64,000 bases of DNA. Source: Symbiodinium natans. Lineage: Eukaryota; Sar; Dinophyceae; Suessiales; Symbiodiniaceae. The stretch covers positions 246,001 through 310,000 of the forward strand of contig CAJNDS010002350.1 in NCBI GenBank assembly GCA_905221605.1, in the 5' to 3' direction. Positions 11,901 through 22,085 of the stretch are shown one piece after another; position 1 is the stretch's first letter, and the number at the start of each line of letters is the position of its first letter. Below the pieces are notes generated by a model. That model saw nothing but the letters and a program-made list of their open reading frames with translations, ran no database searches and had not been told where the DNA came from. A program made the translations under genes and the position numbers.

Positions 11901-13070
11901 GCCAAAGGTTCGGTTTCAGGCTGGGATGCGATAGGTCTATGGGCAGTTCAAACCAGGACTTCCTGCAACGAGAGCACAGAGACTGGAAGGCGCCTCAGAA
12001 ACATGAGCAACAGCCGCCAACCATCTGACAACAGGGCAAAGGAATTCATCATCCGCGCAACTCAACCGCTCTCCACCTGGAGATTCTGAAATTCGACCGA
12101 AACGGTTCAAAACGTCGGCGATGGTTTCAGGTGTGTCTGACATCTGGCCTTCAGGAAGCCAGTGAGGAGGGCGCCCCAACCTCACCCATCAGACGGATGT
12201 GCATCGGACACATGGGTCAACGCCCAAAAGAACTTCATCTGCAACCCTCCACTCAACAACGCACCCTCATACCGGCGCTAAGGCTTGCCCAGTTTATCAG
12301 ATAGCCATGTTTTTGGCGAGCTGTGGACCGTTCGGCTTGATCTCCCTGCACTCGTAGGAGCAGAATGTGGTGTAACCCATTTGCCTCAGCGCGATTGCGC
12401 CAACAGCATCGTATCACCCTATATAAACGCGCAGACGCCTGAACGCAACACGCCGCAGCACGCTACAGCAGTCCACTGTGCTAAGGGCTTGACTGGACCG
12501 CCGCGTGGACTTCCGACCACGTTCCGTTGCGAGCCCGCTTTGTCATGATATCAAGGCTCGTCGACAAGCTGTCAACAAATGTAGGACACTCCTGCCTAGA
12601 TCTGAAATGCAGATTGACCTGATGTCGAACCATCTCGCGACTCTAGCACGCCAAGCTCCGCAGCAAGAAGCATGCTCCAAGATGGGGAAGGGCTCCGCAG
12701 ATGTACCGTAGTTACTATACAGCCTAAACCGCTCGACATCCCTCCACCCGTCGGAGCATCACGCTCATCCGGACTGTTCCAGCTTGAGCCCTTTCAAGAT
12801 GTTCTATGAAGCTGTCGCAACTCTGGTCTAAGAGCACAGAATGAAAGGTCCCTTCTCCTCCCCACTGTCCTTATTCTGAGACCTACGATTGCTCCGATTT
12901 GACGTCGGTGCGCTTCCAAGAAAACCCATGAGAGCAACTCTTCGGGGCATGCGCTGGGCGGGCTCACGGGCGCAGCATTGCGGGAGCGCGCCTACCCACT
13001 TCGGCGATTTCCCGGGTGTTTTCGGGGAACAACTACAGCACAAGCTGGGCCTCCCAGTAGTTCAAGGCAA
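8986..13070. other. Telomere-repeat-poor island
   Basis: About 4 kb with almost no TTTAGGG and more even base composition than its surroundings. The best frame is the Cys-rich one at 11419-11814; minus-strand frames at 8986-9305 (NAHTFAVLFTGRRRARDVVE...) are weaker. No transposase, RNA gene or repeat is recognised. It could be an old insertion or a genuine gene interval with undetected exons. Confidence 0.5.
11419..11814 (-). CDS. Cys-rich, possibly zinc-binding open frame (exon)
   Basis: A 131-codon minus-strand frame bounded by stops, with no early Met, so probably an exon. It starts RCNAWPDIQVVLKERLDAWE and contains PCNTAQRRCKRC, then LCHKESSCKMC, then a HNCLKH motif. The spacing of these C/H groups is typical of a zinc-binding module. 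It then has a basic/proline stretch (PELRRPEAPRRRR) and an acidic end. The plus-strand frame across the same DNA (11263-11781) is judged its shadow. No named family is recognised. Confidence 0.45.
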   Translation of the reverse strand, partial: RCNAWPDIQVVLKERLDAWEAFSDGDIPCNTAQRRCKRCSFSTIQLWQSGATFGLELCHKESSCKMCEGYLMDPQHNCLKHPDIENPELRRPEAPRRRRGLLGLPVRCPDVKFESVHAPSEHEDSAVVLFS

Positions 13071-13074
13071 GTCG

Positions 13075-13235
13075 TCGTTTTTGGCCTTGAACCACGAATT
13101 TTTGGCCTTGAGCCACGAAAATTCGGCCATGAACCACGAATGTTTGGCCCAAATTGTTCGTGGTTCAAGACCAAAAAATCGTGGTTCCGAAATTCGTGGT
13201 TCAGGGCCAAAACTCGTGGTTCAAGGCAAGGCCTT
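13075..13235. repeat. Inverted array of a 20-22 bp motif (GGCCTTGAACCACGAA)
   Basis: Three or four copies of TTGGCC(T)TGAACCACGAA, then copies in inverse orientation (TTCGTGGTTCAAGGCC). The same motif occurs three times at 3075-3140. Confidence 0.75.
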
Positions 13236-13669
13236 GCGTTTTGTTTCAGGGTTTCAAGGCCTGGGGTGTAGGGTTTCAAGGCCTCAAAGCCTTGGCCTGG
13301 GGTTTAGGGTTTCAGGGCCTCAAGGCCTTGGCCTGTGGTTTTGGGGTTTCAGGGCCTCAATGGGGCTTAGGGTTTCAGGTTTTAAGGCCTGGAATTTGGT
13401 GTTTGAGGGCCTCCAGGCCTTAGGGTTTGAGGGCCTGGAAAGGCTAACGTAGCGCGCAAGAGATGCCATGGCAAGAACATGAAGTTAACAATATTGGGTG
13501 TTTTTGTTGTGTCCGTTCGTTTACCCAAAACCCTAAACCCCCTAAACCCTAAACCATACCCAGGCGTCTTGAGGGCTTAGGGCTTCTACCCTCTAGCCAC
13601 AGCTGGACAAAGGCCCTGGGTCTCGTCGCGCCACCAATGATTGTAGGTTGCTTAAACCTCCAGAAGCCC

Positions 13670-13781
13670 TAAACCCTAAACCCTAAACCCGAAACCCTAA
13701 ACCCTGAATCCTAAACCCTAAACCCTAAACCCTAAACCCTAAACCCTAAACCCTAAACCCTAAACCCTAAACCCTAAACCC
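13670..13781. repeat. CCCTAAA array
   Basis: Telomere-like heptamers, C-rich on plus. Confidence 0.95.
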
Positions 13782-13786
13782 CCAAC

Positions 13787-13878
13787 CGTGTTGCCCAAAG
13801 GCAGCGGAGAGTCGTTCCAGGGCTTCTCGAGCTCGCCCACCGGCGCCAGCATGTCGGCGTGGGCCTCGGATTCAGCGT
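13787..13878 (-). CDS. Exon-like segment, unknown
   Basis: Encodes DAESEAHADMLAPVGELEKP then WNDSPLPLGNT with a GT donor (ACG|GTTGGG). Lies between two telomeric arrays. Confidence 0.45.
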
Positions 13879-14946
13879 CTATACGGGGTTTAGGGTTTAG
13901 GGGTTATTGGGGGGGGGGGGGGGTTTAGGGTTTGGGTTTAGGTTTAGGGTTTAGGGTTTAGGGTTTAGGGTTTGTTCAAAGGATCTATTGGGGGTTTAGG
14001 GTTTAGGGCCCAAGGTTCAATGTACCTACACATTATATACTTGGGCCTGAAAGGGGTTCCTATATAGTAGCTCTAGGGCCAAAGTATACGAAATAGGCAC
14101 ATGGTCCCCTAGGGCTAGTCAAGGAATACTCCTCCTAAATCCAAAACCCTAAATCCTACACCCTATCCCTCAACCCGAAGCCCCAAACTCGCAACTCTAA
14201 ACCCAAAATCCTCATCTCTAAGGCCTATAATCCATAAGACCGGAAAACATCTGATGTAGTTAACAGAGTATAGGCGTCTCCGGGATTCGTCCGCCGCAGC
14301 GCGAGGGGGGGGGGGGGGGTCTTTGGGGATGTAGGAGCGTTCTAGGGATTTGGCGCCAAAGCCATATTCAACACAAAGGGTTTCGGGTTCCGGGTTTAGG
14401 GTCTATAGGGTTTAGGATTTAGGGCTACCAACCCTTAGCCCCAGAACCTCAAAAAGCAGCAAACGCTTGACACCTCCAGAATGAACGAACAAAGTCTCAG
14501 CCCCACAACCAGGCAACCCTTTCACGAACAGCGCTCGTAAGGGGTTTAGGGCTTGGGCTTTAGGCTGCAGGGTGCAGGGTTTAGAAAATTCGAAGCTTTG
14601 GGCTTTGCCAATTTGCAAAACCCTATGGGCGCTAAAAGCCCTAAGCTTCAAGCCGCGCTAAGCACACCCTAAACCCCCCCCAAACCCCAACCTCCCTACA
14701 CCCCCAAAACCCGAAGCCCTGTAAACCCGAACCCTTATAAGGGGTTCAGGGTTCAGGGTTTCGGGCTTAGGATTTAGGGTTGATAGGGTTAAGGGTTTAG
14801 GGTTTATAGGGTTTAGGGACCGCCCTGCACCCAAACCCCAAGCCCTATAGTTCACCCGAACCCTGAAAAGGTGTTGAGGTTTGGGGTTCAGGGTTTAGGG
14901 TTTAGGATTTGGGGTTTGGGGTTTGGGCAAAAAGGGTCGCCTGAAC

Positions 14947-15003
14947 CCAAGCCGCGGTATCCACGAGCCAAGCAATGCACTTCTGAAAGTCGCGGCGGCC
15001 AGC
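14947..15003 (-). CDS. Exon-like segment, repeat-protein-like
   Basis: AG|GCTGG acceptor, GT donor. Encodes AGRRDFQKCIAWLVDTAAW, a helix-like stretch compatible with an ankyrin second helix. Confidence 0.4.
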
Positions 15004-15026
15004 CTCGTGTGTTCTTCAGATCAAGG

Positions 15027-15145
15027 TTTAGGGTTTAGGGTTTAGGGTTTAGGGTTTAGGGTTTAGGGTTTAGGGTTTAGGGTTTAGGGTTTAGGGTTTA
15101 GGGTTTAGGGTTTAGGGTTTAGGGTTTAGGGTTTAGGGTTTAGGG
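15027..15145. repeat. TTTAGGG array
   Basis: About 17 near-perfect heptamers. Confidence 0.95.
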
Positions 15146-16069
15146 GTTAGGGTTAAGGGTTTTAAGGTTTCGGGTTTAGGGTTTAGGGTTTGGGGTTTAG
15201 GTTTCAGGTTTCAGGGCCCCAAGGGCTCCCGAAACCCAAAACCCGATAAGCCTTGCAAACCCCCTAAACCCTACGCACCCGCTTAAAGCCCCTAGAAAAC
15301 CCCAAACCCTAAGTTTTTCAGGGTCCAGGGCTTGGGGGGGTCTACAGTACCCGAGGACCCGAAAACGCACTTCCTCGGGTTTAAGGTTTGTGGGGTTTAG
15401 GGTTACATAGTGAGGACCCGGGGCAGCGTTGTCGCAGCCGCAGGTTTAGGGTTTAGGGTTTAGGGTTTAGGGTTTAGGGTTTAGGGTATAGGGTATAGGG
15501 TTTGGGGTTTAGGGGCTGAGGGCTTCCCAGTTGCTTCAGATTTCAAGGCTCAGGGCTTGAGGGCCTCGCGAGCTTGCCTCTGGCCAAGGCCACGTCTGGC
15601 TTACCCTTCGGCTACCCCGAGACCCTAAACCCTAAACCCGAAACCCTAAACCCTAAACCCTATACCGAAAATCCTAAACCCTACACCCAACCCTAGACCC
15701 ACTAAAGGGTTTGGGGTTTAGGGTTGAGGGCTTGGGTTTCGGGGCTAGGGTAGGGCTTAGTGGCCTAGACTTACACCCCAGACTAGCCTAAACCGTCAGC
15801 CCCGCAGGACTGTTTGGAGAGTAAAGCTTAAAACCCTAAACCCGAAATGCCACTGGGAACCAAAAGCCCCCATACACCACTAAGCCTCCTAAACCCTAAA
15901 TCCCAAAACGCTATACTCTTTAGTCCTAGATTCCAAACACTAAGCTCCCTAAACTTTTATTCCCAAACACTAAGCGCCTTAAACCCTAAATCCCAATAAC
16001 ACTAAACTTCCTCAACCCGAAACGAGGTTTAGCATCTTGGTCAGGAATCTGGGCGCTTCCACTAAAGAA

Positions 16070-16155
16070 CCCTTGCACCCTTGCACCCTTGCACCCTTGC
16101 ACCCTTGCACCCTTGCACCCTTGCACCCTTGCACCCTTGCACCCTTGCACCCTTG
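16070..16155. repeat. (ACCCTTGC)n octamer array
   Basis: About eleven copies; gives the spurious RVQGCKGA frame. Confidence 0.9.
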
Positions 16156-16530
16156 CGTCCTTGCACCCTTGAACCCTTGAACCCTTGAACCCTTCAAAGG
16201 CTCTCAACCATGAACCCTCAAACCGCCTTACCTCCAAGGAACCAGGCCCCCAAAATCCCTTAAATTGCATAAAGCCCGAAACCCCCCAAACCCAAAATCC
16301 CTGAAACCCCCCAAACCCTAGACCCCTAAACCGCGAAAACCCTGAAACCCTAAAACGCTAAAACCCTAAACACCTAAACACCTAAACCCTAAACCCCACA
16401 CCCCGAACCCTAGACTGAGAGCCCCTCCACACCCCCACCCTGCGAGCTGTCACCCAAGCCCTAAACCCGAAATCCTGAACCCTGAACCCTGAACCCTCAA
16501 CCCTCAACCCTCAACCCTAAACCCAAGCAC

Positions 16531-16581
16531 CTCCTCGGTGTTTTTGGCCGCCTCCACTTCGGGCTCTTTGGCGGTGATGGC
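16531..16581 (-). CDS. Short exon, charged helix
   Basis: AG|GCC acceptor, GT donor, phase 0, 17 codons: AITAKEPEVEAAKNTEE. Confidence 0.5.
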
Positions 16582-17026
16582 CTTGGAAAGAACACCCCTT
16601 ATATGCCCCTCATATACCCCGTTTTGGGTTGAGGGTTTAGGGTATAGGGGCCCCCGTATACACCCATAAAATACCTCATAAAACCCGATTGGGCCCAAAC
16701 TTCAGAACCAAGAGACCATAAGAGAGGACCCCTTGTATAGACCCCAAATAGTAGGATTCCCTTAAAGTAAGGACCCCAAAAAAGTACCCCCCCCCCCCCC
16801 CCAACACCGTAAATCCCCATATCAAGGGACCATGACCATGGAACGACCCTTAGATGGCCGAAGGCCTTGGAAGGCTTGCTCGTCTCTAGGGTTTAGGGTT
16901 TAGGGTTTGGGGTTTAGGGTTTAGGGTTTAGGGTTTAGGGTTTAGGGTTTAGGGTTTAGGGTTCCAAGTCTGGGTCCCCAATTTGGGTCGGGCTTGAGGG
17001 GATTTGGGGTTTAGGGTGGACCATAT

Positions 17027-17142
17027 CTAGACCCAAGAGTAACCTTGGTAGAACAAGGGGGCACCCTTCTTGGTTTAAAGGGGATTCTGAGGGGACCTGA
17101 ACCCTATAAATCGGGAACAAGGGCTTACTCCGGGTCCTCGAG
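17027..17142 (+). mobile_element. CTAGACCC-type introner, stand-alone copy
   Basis: This 116-bp element begins CTAGACCCAAGAGTAACC and ends TTACTCCGGGTCCTCGAG, with inverted termini. It is flanked by perfect ATAT repeats at 17023-17026 and 17143-17146. It is related to the family that makes intron 1 of the RCC1-like gene. Confidence 0.75.
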
Positions 17143-17436
17143 ATATTCAGGGGCCATGTGACTACCCTTAGATGGTCTGACACCCGCGATCTTAGGGCTT
17201 AGGGCTGAGAGCAAGAATCCCCATAATCAACCCTATGAAGGGCCTTTGATGTAGGGTATAAGCGCTCCTAAACCCTAAACCCTAAACCCTGAACCCTACA
17301 CCACACACCCTAAACCCGAAACCCTAAACCCTAAACCCTAAACCCGCGTTTCAGGGCAACGGGCAGGGTTTGCAGTTGCCGAGTGAACTGGACATGCCAA
17401 CGGGACGGAGGTGGGCTTAGGGGTACCCTGGATTTG

Positions 17437-17764
17437 GGTTTAGGGTTTAGGGTTTAGGGTTTAGGGTTTAGGGTTTAGGGTTTAGGGTTTAGGGTTTAGG
17501 GTTTAGGGTTTAGGGTTTAGGGTTTAGGGTTTAGGGTTTATGGGTTTAGGGTTTAGGGTTTAGGGTTTAGGGTTTAGGGTTTAGGGTTTAGGGTTTAGGG
17601 TTTAGGGTTTAGGGTTTAGGGTTTAGGGTTTAGGGTTTAGGGTTTAGGGTTTAGTGTTTAGGGTTTAGGGTTTAGGGTTTAATTAGGGTTTAGGGTTTAT
17701 TAGGGTTTAGGGTTTATTAGGGTTTAGGGTTTAGGGTTTAGGGCTTAGGGCTTAGGGTTTAGGG
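17437..17764. repeat. Long TTTAGGG array
   Basis: About 45 heptamers with a few TTAATTAGGG variants, ending at a family A MITE. Confidence 0.95.
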
Positions 17765-17766
17765 TG

Positions 17767-17908
17767 CTTGGAGGTTCATGGCACTTATTAGCCAATTAGA
17801 ACTGTACTTGTAACTGTACTCATGACCATATTCGGGCACTTAAGGGGCGTACAAGTGGGTTATAAGCACAGATATAATTGGTTAATAAGTACCATGAACC
17901 TCCAAGCA
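17767..17908. mobile_element. Palindromic MITE, family A copy 1
   Basis: A near-perfect palindrome with ends CTTGGAGGTTCATGGCACTT and its inverse. Interior AACTGTACTTGTAACTGTAC and TTAAGGGGCGTACAAGTGGG. No coding frame. Seven other full or partial copies are in the window. Confidence 0.85.
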
Positions 17909-18904
17909 CCCCGAAGCCCTAAACCCTACTGAGCGAACCCTGCCTTACATCGGACCTGGCACGGCTTGGGGAAGTTCTAAACCCTAAGCCCTAACCCCCA
18001 AACCCCAAACCCCAAACCCTAAACCCTAAACCCTAAACCTTTGACTCCTCCTGTTCGGCAGAGGAACGTGGCGAATCTGCGACATCGTGGTGCTCTGACC
18101 TTCACAGGGTGGCACGTTAGTTCAAGGCGGTAGGGTTTAGGGTTCCAGGTTGAGGGGTTTAGAAGGGTTAAGAGTTGAGGTCTACGGTAGTTAGTATGAT
18201 CACTGGGGACCCTCAATGTTGTTCGAATCATGCCTGTGCCCAACTAATTAGATACTTCAGAATGATTTCACATTTAAACAGATGTACGCCAAAAATGGAA
18301 CACACGTATCCGCGTTCGAAAGGGCAACGCGAAGCCTGCATATTGAATCCTCAGACGAGGAGCAACCTCGGCTTGAGGCTTAGGGCTTAGGGCATAGGGT
18401 TTAACATACCCTAAACCTTAAACCCTAAACCCTAAACCCTAAACCATAAACCCTAAACTTTAAAGTTTAGGGACTTAGGGTTTGCATAGGGTTTCGGGCT
18501 TTTCGAGCTGTACCATGGCCCTGGGCGCAGAACATGGCCTGTGTGCAAAGAAAGCCCGTGTCTGGGCAACTCAGTCTACCTCCTCACCCAGCCCCCAAGC
18601 CCGAAAACCTAGACCCCACACCCTGAACCCTGAAAGTCCTAAACCGTGAAACCCTAAACCCTGAACCCTGAAACCCTGACACCCTGTTTCATCCCCGCCA
18701 GAAGGAACCCAGAGCTGGAACCTTGCTCGGGTGAAGCGTCCCTAGGTTGCTGTACAAAAAGCGACCTGGGTTGGTTTAGGGTTTAGGGTTTAGGGGTTTA
18801 GGTTTTAGGGCTTGGGGTTTGGGGTTTGGGGCTTGGGGTTTGGGGTTTGGGGTCTGGGGTTTGGGGTTTAGGGCTTCGGGTTTAGAGGAGATCATTAAGG
18901 AGAC

Positions 18905-18976
18905 GCTGGTTTTGGCCAGGCGTCCCTTGCTGGTGGCGTCGGCCAACTGCTTCTGGAGGTTTTGCATCTCCGAGAC
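18905..18976 (-). CDS. Short exon, coiled-coil-like
   Basis: AG|GTC acceptor, GT donor, phase 0, 24 codons: VSEMQNLQKQLADATSKGRL then AKTS. The heptad-like spacing suggests a coiled coil. Intron sequence beyond both ends is TTTAGGG. Confidence 0.55.
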
Positions 18977-20172
18977 CTCTTCGCGTGAACCCTTTTGGGG
19001 TTTAGGGGTTTAGGGTCTAGGGTTTAGGGTTTAGGGTTCAGGGTTCAGGGTTTTGGTTTTTTGGCAACTTGCGTTTTGGGGTTTGGGGTTTAGGGTTTCG
19101 GGGTGAGGGTCTAAAGACCCGGTATGTCCTAGAAACATTCAGAGCCTCCAAACCTCAGACCCTACCCGACACTCAACACTCAACCCTCAACCCTCTCAAC
19201 CCTCTCAACCCTCAACCCTCAACCCTCAACTCTCAACCCTCAACCCTCAACCCTAAACCCCACACCCTAGCCCTAAGCCCCGAAACCTTAACCAATAAGA
19301 CCCTAAAGCCCTGCCGCTGCTTTTGGATTCCAGGGCTTTGCCGCTCACTCCTTTTGGGTCAGGGTCTGCCAGTCACTTCTAGAGTTTAGGGTTTAGGGTT
19401 TAGGGCTAGGGTGTAGGGTTTGGGGTTTGGGGTTTTATGTATGTCACTTTTCATGTTCGTTTCGGGTTTCGGGTTCTCAGGGTTTGCTCCACCCCACCGC
19501 TCCTTTTGGGGATTCGCCCGGTTTTCTGTAGGATTGAGGCCCTCCCGCACCTTGGCGTTTTTCAGGGCTCAAAAGCCCTAAGCCCCTAAACCTACTCATT
19601 TTTTGAGGTACAAGACTGACCACTCCTTTTTAGGGGCACACATGGGAGCTTGCGAAATTGGGGGGGGGGGGGGGGGCCGGGTGGTACCTCAGTGGAGTCT
19701 TTATTAATCCTACTATTTGCGGGTCTATATAGGGGTCACTTATCTTCGAAAACTCCCAAATCTTCATTTTCGGGAACAAAGGGCTTGCCTCTTAGGTCTA
19801 GGGTGACGAATGTTTGTCGCTGTTGTCTGGCTAGATCGCCCAGTACCCCAATAAAAAGTGTGGCCATTGTTGGCTTCATGGAGACCACAACGGAACCAAT
19901 GAAAAAGGAAGAAGGTTACTGCTGCGCATCCTAGACCATCACCCCCCCCCCCCCCCCCCCCCCCCCCGCCCAACTCCCAACAAATTGAAATGCAGGTGGC
20001 ACGGGGCATCCGAGCATGAAGAGAAGATTGGGAGTAAGGAGGCAGGCGCACTAAACCCTAAACCCTACACCCCTACGCCCCTAAACCCTAAATCCCTAAA
20101 CCCTAAACTCCCAACCCCAAACCCTAAACCCCAAACCCTAAACCCTAAACCCCAAAACCCAATCCCATCTTG

Positions 20173-20244
20173 CAATCTCCCGAACTCGCCAAACTCGGAC
20201 TTCCTGGCCTTGGCCTCGCGCGCGGAGCGCAAGCCCGCGATGGC
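20173..20244 (-). CDS. Short exon, basic helix (strand uncertain)
   Basis: AG|GCCATC acceptor. Encodes AIAGLRSAREAKARKSEFGE. The plus frame is also open, so strand is uncertain; a family A MITE abuts it. Confidence 0.4.
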
Positions 20245-20269
20245 CTTCCGCTGGCGACTTCTTGAAGCT

Positions 20270-20539
20270 TTACTTGGAGGCTCATGGTACTTATTAACCA
20301 ATAGGGTTTAGGGTTTAGGGTTTAGGGTATAGGGTTTAGGGCTTAGGGTTTAGGGTTTAGGGTTCAGGTACCTGTTAACAAATTAAAAACTGTACTTGGA
20401 ACGGTACTTATAACCATATTAGGGCACTTGAGGGGCTTATAAGTGGGTAATGAGTATTGTAATCCTAAACCCTAAACCCTAAACCCTAAACCCTTTTAAG
20501 TACAGCTAGAATTGGTTAATAAGTACCATGAACCTCCCA
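20270..20539. mobile_element. Palindromic MITE, family A copy 2, split by two telomeric tracts
   Basis: Ends TACTTGGAGGCTCATGGTAC and GTACCATGAACCTCC. TTTAGGG at 20303-20368 and CCCTAAA at 20464-20496 interrupt the palindrome. CTGGCGACTTCTTGAAG left of it and GTGGCGACTTGAAG right of it look like a flanking duplication. Confidence 0.8.
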
Positions 20540-20853
20540 GTGGCGACTTGAAGGTTTAGAGAGCAGGGATCAGGGTTTAGGTTTAGTGCTTGGGTTTGGG
20601 GTTTAAGGCTTAGGGTTTGCGTTTTAGGGTTTAGGGTTCAGGGTTTAGGGCACGAGTGCAGGGTTTAGAGTGTAGAGTTTAGGGTTCAGAGTCTGGGGTT
20701 TTCTTGGTAGCCCAGCAGCCATGTTCCAACAAGGGTACCCGTTTTCGGTAGTGGTTACTGTTGTAAACCCTATGAACCCTAAGCCCTAAACCCTAAAACC
20801 CAAAAAGGGAAAGATGGCACCACTGGGCTAGCTGTGCATATACAGTGCTTGGG

Positions 20854-20972
20854 ACCCTAAACCCCCTAAACCCCCTAAACCCCCTAAACCCCCTAAACCC
20901 CCTAAACCCCCTAAACCCCCTAAACCCCCTAAACCCCCTAAACCCCCTAAACCCCCTAAACCCCCTAAACCC
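20854..20972. repeat. CCCCCTAAA nonamer array
   Basis: About 13 perfect 9-nt units, a telomere-like variant (NPLNPL frame). Confidence 0.95.
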
Positions 20973-21319
20973 CGGACCCGAAACCCTGAAGCACCCCAAG
21001 CCTAGAGTTAAAAGGTCGAAGCTGCAAAAGCATCCTTCCGAGAATCTCAGAGGGTTTAGGGGGTTTTCTGGTTTAGGGTTTAGGGTTTAGGGTTTAGGGT
21101 TTAGGGTTTAGGGTTTAGGATTTAGGGTTTAGGGTTTAGGGTTTGAGGAGCTTGGGGTTTAGGGTTTGAGGGTCTAGCGAATGAAAGTGGGGACAACACA
21201 CACATCTCTATCACAAGGCCTAAGCCTCAAACCCTCAACCCCAAAAGCCCTAGAAGGGGTCTGCCTGGTAACCAAACCCTAAACCCTCAACTAAACCCTA
21301 AGCCCTATACCCTAAATGC

Positions 21320-21388
21320 CTGGTTGAAGTGGAGGATGGCCGAGTGGAGGGGCAGCAGCCCGAACTGCTCCATCGTGGTGGCCATGCC
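21320..21388 (-). CDS. Ankyrin-repeat exon
   Basis: AG|GGC acceptor and GC donor (CAG|GCATTT), phase 0, 23 codons. Reads GMATTMEQFGLLPLHSAILH then FNQ; GLLPLHSAI is the ankyrin G-x-TPLHxA core. Confidence 0.6.
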
Positions 21389-21474
21389 CTGCTGAATTGT
21401 TTAGTGGGTAGAAAGACTCGAAACCCAGGAAGAAACAGGGTTTAGGGCTCAGGGTTTAGGATTTTGTGGAAAGA

Positions 21475-21600
21475 CTCGACCCAGGGGTAGCCGAGGAATA
21501 GAAAGGGTGCCCTTTTTGGCTTGCAGGGGGCTCTAGGGGAAGAACCCACACCCTAAAAAAGGGGGAATAGGGGCCTACTGCGGCCTACTCTGGGTGCCAG
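21475..21600 (+). mobile_element. CTAGACCC-type introner, diverged copy
   Basis: It begins CTCGACCCAGGGGTAGCC and ends CTACTCTGGGTGCCAG, with the internal GGGTGCCCTTTTTGGC shared with the copy near 24.96 kb. The flanks are AAGA and AACA, a 3/4 match, so the duplication is imperfect. It lies 87 bp from an ankyrin exon. Confidence 0.6.
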
Positions 21601-22085
21601 AACAGGATTGGGTGGGGAGGGAGAGGGTTCAGGGTGGGGGCTCACAGGGTTTCTCCAATTAAACAGGTTCAGCTTGAGGGATGCTTTGGGGCGAGGGAGG
21701 CTTTAGGGTTTGGAGGGCGGGTTTATGGGGCGGGAAAGGGGGGGGTGACGGTTTAGGATTCGAGGGCATCAGTTCTTGGGGTTTAGAGGGGACTTTTGGT
21801 GCCTGGAGGGCGTTGAGTCTAGAAGAATGACTTGAAGAAGGTTCAGGGTTCAGGGTTCAGGGTTTAGGGTTTGGGGTTTGGGGTTTGGGGTTTAGGGTTG
21901 AATTACAGCTTTGGGACTTTTTGGGTGCAGGCTCTTGCCAAACAACAGCCCGGGACCTCTTGCGCTTTAGGGTTTTCGGGCTTCTGAGGGCTTAGACTTA
22001 GGGGTTCGGGGGTTAGGCAGGGTAGCTCCAAAGGTCTTCGGAGACCCTGCACGAAGTGGAGGGCTTGCAAACGTCTTATTTAGGC

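Noticed and set aside
16076-16157. Regular octamer array considered as CRISPR
   Set aside because: There are no spacers; it is a simple tandem repeat in a eukaryotic genome.
19069-19389. Open frames rich in NPKPQTLNP or GFRVxGLGF
   Set aside because: These are direct translations of CCCTAAA/TTTAGGG-type repeats and occur on both strands wherever the repeats do.
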